Below are positions 60,018-64,000 of a DNA stretch of 64,000 nucleotides, piece by piece (within the stretch, counting starts at the first letter, position 1; each line of letters opens with the position of its first letter). Origin of the DNA: Listeria_A hofi (GTDB lineage Bacteria; Bacillota; Bacilli; Lactobacillales; Listeriaceae). The translations under genes and the position numbers were made by a program. The notes under the pieces are model-generated. The model did not search any database and was not told the origin of the DNA. It saw nothing but the letters and a program-made list of their open reading frames with translations. The DNA is taken from NCBI RefSeq assembly GCF_963575615.1, contig NZ_CAUYTL010000003.1:1-64000 (forward strand). Direction: 5' to 3'.

Positions 60018-61280
60018 ATGACCATGGAAACTAGCAGTAACGCAAGCCAGAAATCAAAATTGCGTTTACCGATAATGATTGGCGCGTTTGTTATTGTCAT
60101 AGCATTGGTTTTTTATTTCGTTTTCGAGGGAACTAAAAACGATATCACAATTGTAAAAGCAGGCGAGGTTACAAAAATTAGCACGCATGCAAAAACAGTT
60201 GGAGAAGTATTAAATGATGAAGGTGTAAAAATTGGAAAGCACGATGAATTGTCCTATTCCAAAAATGCAGCTGTGAAAGATGGCATGAAAATTGCTTATA
60301 TTCCAGCAAAAGAAGTAACAATTAATGACGAAGGTAAAGAAGCAAGTGTTTGGACAACAAAAGACACTGTTGCTGAAGTACTGAAGGATGAAAATATTAC
60401 AACACGTCCGCAAGATGCTCTAAACGTTTCATTGGATGACAAAGTATCAGCGAACATGGAAGTTAAAATTGACCGTGCCGTAGCCTTAGCGATTCAAAAT
60501 GGTGCGAAGAAAGAAACAACATGGTCAACAAAAGATACAGTTGCAGAACTATTAACAGAGAAAAAAATTAAGTTAGATACTCATGACAAAGTATTGCCAG
60601 CAAAAACGACAAAACTTACTCCAAATATGACGGTTGTTGTTACATATGTAGACAAAAAAACCGATGAAAAAAAATCAACAGTAGCTTTTAAAACCGTAGT
60701 AAAAGAAGATTCTTCGCTTAAAAAAGGTGAGGAAAAAGTAGTTCAAACAGGAAAAGCTGGCGAGAAAGTAGCCAAATATGATGTTGTTCTTGAGAATGGG
60801 AAAGAAAAACATCGTAAACTCCTTGCAGAACAAGTGATAGCAAAACCAGAAGATAAAATCGTTGTTCGTGGTACTAAAGAAGAACCAGTAGTGGCGGCAA
60901 TCAGCAACAGCCCAGCCCCATCTTCTTCTAAAAAAGCAACAACTTCAAACGCATCTTCAAAAAGCAGTAGCGCATCTACAGTAAGTAGCAAACCATCATC
61001 AGGTGGTAAAACATTCACGATGGAATCGACAGCTTATTCAGGTGGCGGTACGACAGCTACAGGTATTAACCTAACTGCTAACCCAGGTTTAAAAGTAGTT
61101 GCAGTAGATCCAAGCGTGATTCCATTAGGCTCTAGAGTTTATGTATCAGGCTACGGAGAAGCAATTGCTGGTGACACTGGTGGCGCGATTAAAGGTAATA
61201 TCGTAGACGTTTATTTTGCAGATGAAAGTCAATGTTACACTTGGGGACGTCGTCAAGTGACTGTAACCATTTTAGATTAA
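60018..61280 (+). CDS. yabE: YabE-like cell-wall enzyme: DUF348, G5 and 3D domains
   Basis: 420 residues. Cytosolic start, one membrane helix (LPIMIGAFVIVIALVFYFVF), three DUF348 units each with TxxxTVxEVLxDE (about 45-210), a G5 domain (about 215-290), a Ser/Lys-rich linker, and a C-terminal 3D domain with the three Asp signature (VAVDPSVIPLG, AGDTGGAIKG, VDVYFAD). Firmicute counterpart of resuscitation-promoting factors; probably cuts peptidoglycan. Own strong promoter and terminator. Confidence 0.92.
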   Translation: MTMETSSNASQKSKLRLPIMIGAFVIVIALVFYFVFEGTKNDITIVKAGEVTKISTHAKTVGEVLNDEGVKIGKHDELSYSKNAAVKDGMKIAYIPAKEVTINDEGKEASVWTTKDTVAEVLKDENITTRPQDALNVSLDDKVSANMEVKIDRAVALAIQNGAKKETTWSTKDTVAELLTEKKIKLDTHDKVLPAKTTKLTPNMTVVVTYVDKKTDEKKSTVAFKTVVKEDSSLKKGEEKVVQTGKAGEKVAKYDVVLENGKEKHRKLLAEQVIAKPEDKIVVRGTKEEPVVAAISNSPAPSSSKKATTSNASSKSSSASTVSSKPSSGGKTFTMESTAYSGGGTTATGINLTANPGLKVVAVDPSVIPLGSRVYVSGYGEAIAGDTGGAIKGNIVDVYFADESQCYTWGRRQVTVTILD

Positions 61281-61285
61281 TCATT

Positions 61286-61335
61286 TAAAAAAAGCAGGAT
61301 GCATACCAATACTGGTATTGCTCCTGCTTTTTTGT
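61286..61335 (+). terminator. Terminator of yabE-like gene
   Basis: AAAAAGCAGGATGCATACCA pairs with TGGTATTGCTCCTGCTTTTTT. Confidence 0.88.
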
Positions 61336-61410
61336 CAGCCAAAACAGGTTTTTGCTTTTACAGATTTTATGGTATGATAGAAACACTGATTAAAAGAGGG
61401 GACGTTTTGT

Positions 61411-61983
61411 ATGGAGAAGCTAGTAATTCATGAGGTCATTGTTGTGGAAGGGCGAGACGATACGACCGCTATTCACCGTGCAGTGGACGCAGACACAATC
61501 GAAACGAATGGCTCAGCGCTCTCTGCCATGACTATTGAAAAAATCCGTCATGCAAAAGAAAAACGTGGCGTGATTATACTAACAGATCCTGATTTTCCCG
61601 GTGAAAAAATACGAAAACAAATTGATGCCGCGGTTCCCGGATGCCACCATGCCTTTGTTAAGCGTAGTGATGCGTTGCCGAAATACGGTCGTGGTTTAGG
61701 AGTCGAGCACGCTTCGCCTGAAATTATTCGCGAGGCTTTGGCGCATTTTCATACAAGCGATGAACGCGTTCAAGAAAGTGAAATTGCTTATGAACGGCTC
61801 GTGATGCTTGGCTTAATGGGCGGTGCGGGTGCAAAAGCGAAACGACAAAAGTTAGGAGAAATCCTTAAAATAGGTTATACGAATGGCAAACAACTGCAAG
61901 CGAGATTGCGAATGTTTGGTATTACGAGTGAACAATTTGAAGCCGCATGGGACAAAGTAGTACAGGAGGAGACGAATGAGTAA
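61411..61983 (+). CDS. rnmV: Ribonuclease M5
   Basis: 190 residues. Toprim domain: EVIVVEGRDDTTAI, GVIILTDPDFPGEKIR with the DxD pair, then a basic C-terminal part. Trims 5S rRNA precursors with ribosomal protein L18. Overlaps ksgA by 8 bases. A TGGTATGAT -10 lies about 40 bases upstream. Confidence 0.95.
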   Translation: MEKLVIHEVIVVEGRDDTTAIHRAVDADTIETNGSALSAMTIEKIRHAKEKRGVIILTDPDFPGEKIRKQIDAAVPGCHHAFVKRSDALPKYGRGLGVEHASPEIIREALAHFHTSDERVQESEIAYERLVMLGLMGGAGAKAKRQKLGEILKIGYTNGKQLQARLRMFGITSEQFEAAWDKVVQEETNE

Positions 61984-62860
61984 AGATATCGCAACACCAG
62001 GCCGTACAAAAGAGATTCTAAAGAAGTATGATTTTTTATTCAAGAAAAGTTTAGGACAGAATTTCTTGATTGATAGCAATATTTTACGACGAATCACGGA
62101 GACGGCGGAGCTGGATAAAGAAACAGATGTTATCGAGATTGGGCCGGGGATTGGCGCGCTTACAGAGCATTTGGCGCGTACATCTAGACGTGTACTGGCT
62201 TTTGAGATTGATCAGCGTCTCATGTCGATTTTGCCAGACACACTCGCAGCATATGATAATGTGGAAATCGTGAACGAAGATATTTTGAAAGTCGACGTTG
62301 GGGCGATGATTACAGAGAGATTTCCAAGTCGAGCAGAGCCTGTGAAAGTAGTTGCCAATTTGCCTTATTATGTGACAACACCGATTATTTTGCAATTGCT
62401 ACATGAAGACTTGCCTGTGTCTAGTATGACATTCATGCTTCAAAAAGAAGTTGCGGATCGAATTTCAGCAAAACCGAGCACAAAAGCTTACGGAAGCCTA
62501 TCAATCGCAATTCAGTATTACATGGAGGCTGAGCTTTCTTTCATTGTGCCAAAAACGGTATTTATGCCACAACCAAATGTTGATTCGGCGATTATCCATT
62601 TGAAACGCCGTGCGCAACCACCAGCACAAGTCGACAATGAGACCTTCTTCTTTGATATTACGCGTTCAGCATTTGCACAGCGAAGGAAAACATTATGGAA
62701 CAATTTGGTGAATCGTTTCCCAGAGTTGAAATCGCAAAAAGAAGAATTAGAAGCGGAACTTGCGGCAGTTGGGATTGACGTGAAAAGGCGCGGAGAAACG
62801 TTTAGTATCCCTGAATTTGCGATATTAAGTAATTTTCTTGACAATTTCATGAGAAAATAA
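61976..62860 (+). CDS. rsmA: 16S rRNA dimethyladenosine transferase
   Basis: 294 residues. SAM methyltransferase: KKSLGQNFLIDSNILRRI, VIEIGPGIGALTEHLA, catalytic NLPYY. Dimethylates A1518 and A1519. Also called KsgA. Co-translated with rnmV, the normal pairing. Confidence 0.96.
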   Translation: MSKDIATPGRTKEILKKYDFLFKKSLGQNFLIDSNILRRITETAELDKETDVIEIGPGIGALTEHLARTSRRVLAFEIDQRLMSILPDTLAAYDNVEIVNEDILKVDVGAMITERFPSRAEPVKVVANLPYYVTTPIILQLLHEDLPVSSMTFMLQKEVADRISAKPSTKAYGSLSIAIQYYMEAELSFIVPKTVFMPQPNVDSAIIHLKRRAQPPAQVDNETFFFDITRSAFAQRRKTLWNNLVNRFPELKSQKEELEAELAAVGIDVKRRGETFSIPEFAILSNFLDNFMRK

Positions 62861-62891
62861 CGAAAAATTGATAAAAAAGCAATCATAGCGG

Positions 62892-62958
62892 TTGACATAG
62901 AGGCATTTCGCTGTTAAAATATTTGTTTATTGATTTTTTGCCCTTGTTGTGGTATACT
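62892..62958 (+). promoter_or_regulatory. Two tandem promoters of veg
   Basis: P1: TTGACA (62892-62897), 17 bases, TAAAAT (62915-62920). P2: TTGATT (62930-62935), 17 bases, TATACT (62953-62958) with TG extension. Confidence 0.75.
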
Positions 62959-62984
62959 GGAGTTTAGTGAGGTGGGGGTACAAA

Positions 62985-63245
62985 ATGTCAAAAACTATTG
63001 CAAGTATCAAACAAAATCTTGAATCCAGGCTTGGAACAAGACTAACTTTGAAAGCGAACGGCGGACGTAAGAAGACAATTGAGCGTTGCGGCGTTTTAGC
63101 TGAAACTTATCCAGCTGTTTTTGTTGTTGAATTAGATCAAGACGAGAACAATTTCGAAAGAGTATCCTATAGTTACACGGACATTTTAACAGACACTGTA
63201 GAATTAGACTTTACAGACGATGTAAGTAAAGAATTAGCACTTTAA
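62985..63245 (+). CDS. veg: Veg protein
   Basis: 86 residues from the ATG at 62985 (GGTGGGGG before it; the longer frame runs through the promoter). KTIASIKQNLESRLGTRLTL, GRKKTIERCGVLAETYPAVF and VSYSYTDILTDTVEL are typical of Veg, a small Sm-like fold protein that stimulates biofilm genes in B. subtilis. Very strong expression is expected from the double promoter. Confidence 0.95.
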   Translation: MSKTIASIKQNLESRLGTRLTLKANGGRKKTIERCGVLAETYPAVFVVELDQDENNFERVSYSYTDILTDTVELDFTDDVSKELAL

Positions 63246-63256
63246 TCACTATTATC

Positions 63257-63285
63257 TCAAAACCAGCCAATTGGCTGGTTTTTTG
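63257..63285 (+). terminator. Terminator of veg
   Basis: AAAACCAGCC, AATT loop, GGCTGGTTTTTTGG. The rest of the 314-base gap to ispE shows no feature I can support. Confidence 0.85.
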
Positions 63286-63559
63286 GTTGAGCTGTTCAAA
63301 TATAAGAAGTTACAATGCTAGTAAGACGTAAAAGACAAATTCATTTCTCACGGTATGGAAGCGCTCTCTATTGTTACGAAATGGTTAACTGGCCCATCTA
63401 ACTCAATAGCCGGAACTCTTTTCTAGTTTGGAGTACATATTTAGGCTTGGCTATGGTAGAATAAACAAAGAAGATTTGAGGAAGTGTAACCAAACTTGAA
63501 GTCAGGGAGATAACCTATTTTTATTAAGATTGAAGGATTCCCTAGGAAAGGCTGTAGAG

Positions 63560-64000
63560 ATGATGAAAATAAATGTGAAAGCACCTGCAAAAATTAATTT
63601 GTCATTGGACGCGCTATATAAACGACCAGACAATTATCATGAGCTTGAGATGGTGATGACAACGATTGATTTGGCGGATCGTCTGCAGCTAGTATTGCTC
63701 GAAAAGGATACTATCAAACTGGATGTTAAGGCGCACTTTATTCCCGATGATAAAAGGAATCTAGTTTATCAGGCAGCAGCGCTTTTAAAGGAAAGGTTTT
63801 CGGTAAAGCAGGGAGTGGCGATAACGCTTGACAAAAGTATTCCAGTAGCGGCTGGCCTTGCGGGCGGTAGTAGTGACGCAGCAGCAGCACTTAAGGGCTT
63901 GAACCAAATCTGGAATTTACAGTTGACGCTTACTGAACTTGCTAACCTTGGCGCAGAATTGGGGTCAGACATCCCATTTTGTCTTTATGGAGGCACAGCG
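63560..64000 (+). CDS. ispE: 4-diphosphocytidyl-2-C-methyl-D-erythritol kinase, 5' part
   Basis: 147 codons are open to the right edge; the C-terminal half is outside. GHMP kinase: KAPAKINLSLDA at the start (catalytic Lys region), ATP loop PVAAGLAGGSSDAAAAL, then LGSDIPFCLYGGTA with the catalytic Asp. Step of the non-mevalonate isoprenoid route. Two adjacent ATG codons; GGAAAGG 8 bases before the first. Position after veg agrees with Bacillus and Listeria. Confidence 0.93.
   Translation, partial: MMKINVKAPAKINLSLDALYKRPDNYHELEMVMTTIDLADRLQLVLLEKDTIKLDVKAHFIPDDKRNLVYQAAALLKERFSVKQGVAITLDKSIPVAAGLAGGSSDAAAALKGLNQIWNLQLTLTELANLGAELGSDIPFCLYGGTA

Noticed and set aside
1..64000. CRISPR array or prophage
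   Set aside because: No regularly spaced identical repeats with unique spacers and no integrase or phage structural genes were found; the 240-base periodicity at 36607-39486 is coding repeats.

Overview
The window looks like chromosomal DNA of a Listeria-type low-GC Gram-positive bacterium. Most of the right half follows the Bacillus/Listeria order near the replication origin: dnaX, ebfC, recR, yaaL, yaaO, tmk, pstA (yaaQ), holB, yaaT, yabA, trmN6 (yabB), yazA, rsmI, abrB, metS, tatD, yabE, rnmV, ksgA, veg, ispE. The secreted proteins with Cry1Ac D-VI-like helical repeats and small Ig-like modules, the fosmid-free orphan Crp/Fnr and Mga-like regulators, and the S14 paralogue behind a Zur box also fit Listeria or a close relative. 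The species cannot be fixed from sequence reading alone.

Region 1 (1-11150) is an accessory surface-protein island. It holds three intact or edge-cut secreted proteins (1-924 minus, 4225-7410, 9069-11051), one frameshifted copy (7589-8610) and several relics (1588-1794, 2812-2970, 3027-3720, 3812-4165, 8690-8857). One intact member is an M60/enhancin-like zinc metallopeptidase with a mucin-binding-like domain. Members share coding modules and also two kinds of upstream leader. A Crp/Fnr-type regulator and an Mga-like regulator flank the cluster. A decayed copy of the regulator-frmB boundary at 3955-4165 shows that the locus was once duplicated.

Region 2 (11178-22742) is metabolic: an Mga-like regulator, the formaldehyde detoxification pair adhC-frmB, an FGGY sugar kinase, a small secreted protein, and a divergent locus made of an RpiR regulator opposite a fructose-type PTS EIIABC and a GH38 alpha-mannosidase, with a cre site on the promoter (candidate mannosyl-glycerate or mannoside use).

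Region 3 (22890-35159) starts with the large SRP RNA, then small exported or membrane proteins, the dnaX-ebfC-recR-yaaL replication/repair group, an alpha/beta hydrolase, an acetyltransferase/LysR pair, the Zur-boxed zinc-independent S14, the PTS-coupled dihydroxyacetone kinase dhaK-dhaL-dhaM and the PLP decarboxylase-like yaaO.

Region 4 (35350-49320) shows the core order interrupted twice. A 1434-residue LPXTG protein with twelve 80-residue repeats lies between yaaO and tmk. A purine/allantoin catabolism block (pucR, pucG, a Fic protein, a PadR/DUF1700 pair, allB, pucI, a tyrosine phosphatase-like protein) lies between pstA and holB. A perfect PucR box and a terminator-like leader precede pucG, and cre sites precede pucI.

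Region 5 (49400-64000) is conserved housekeeping, with ispE cut by the window edge. Scattered across regions 3 and 5 are four related intergenic elements (about 25147-25305, 27428-27706, 51721-51844, 54769-55128) with long inverted ends and compensating base changes in hairpins. They look like a mobile or structured-RNA repeat family and are the best candidate here for something not described. No tRNA, rRNA or CRISPR array was seen.
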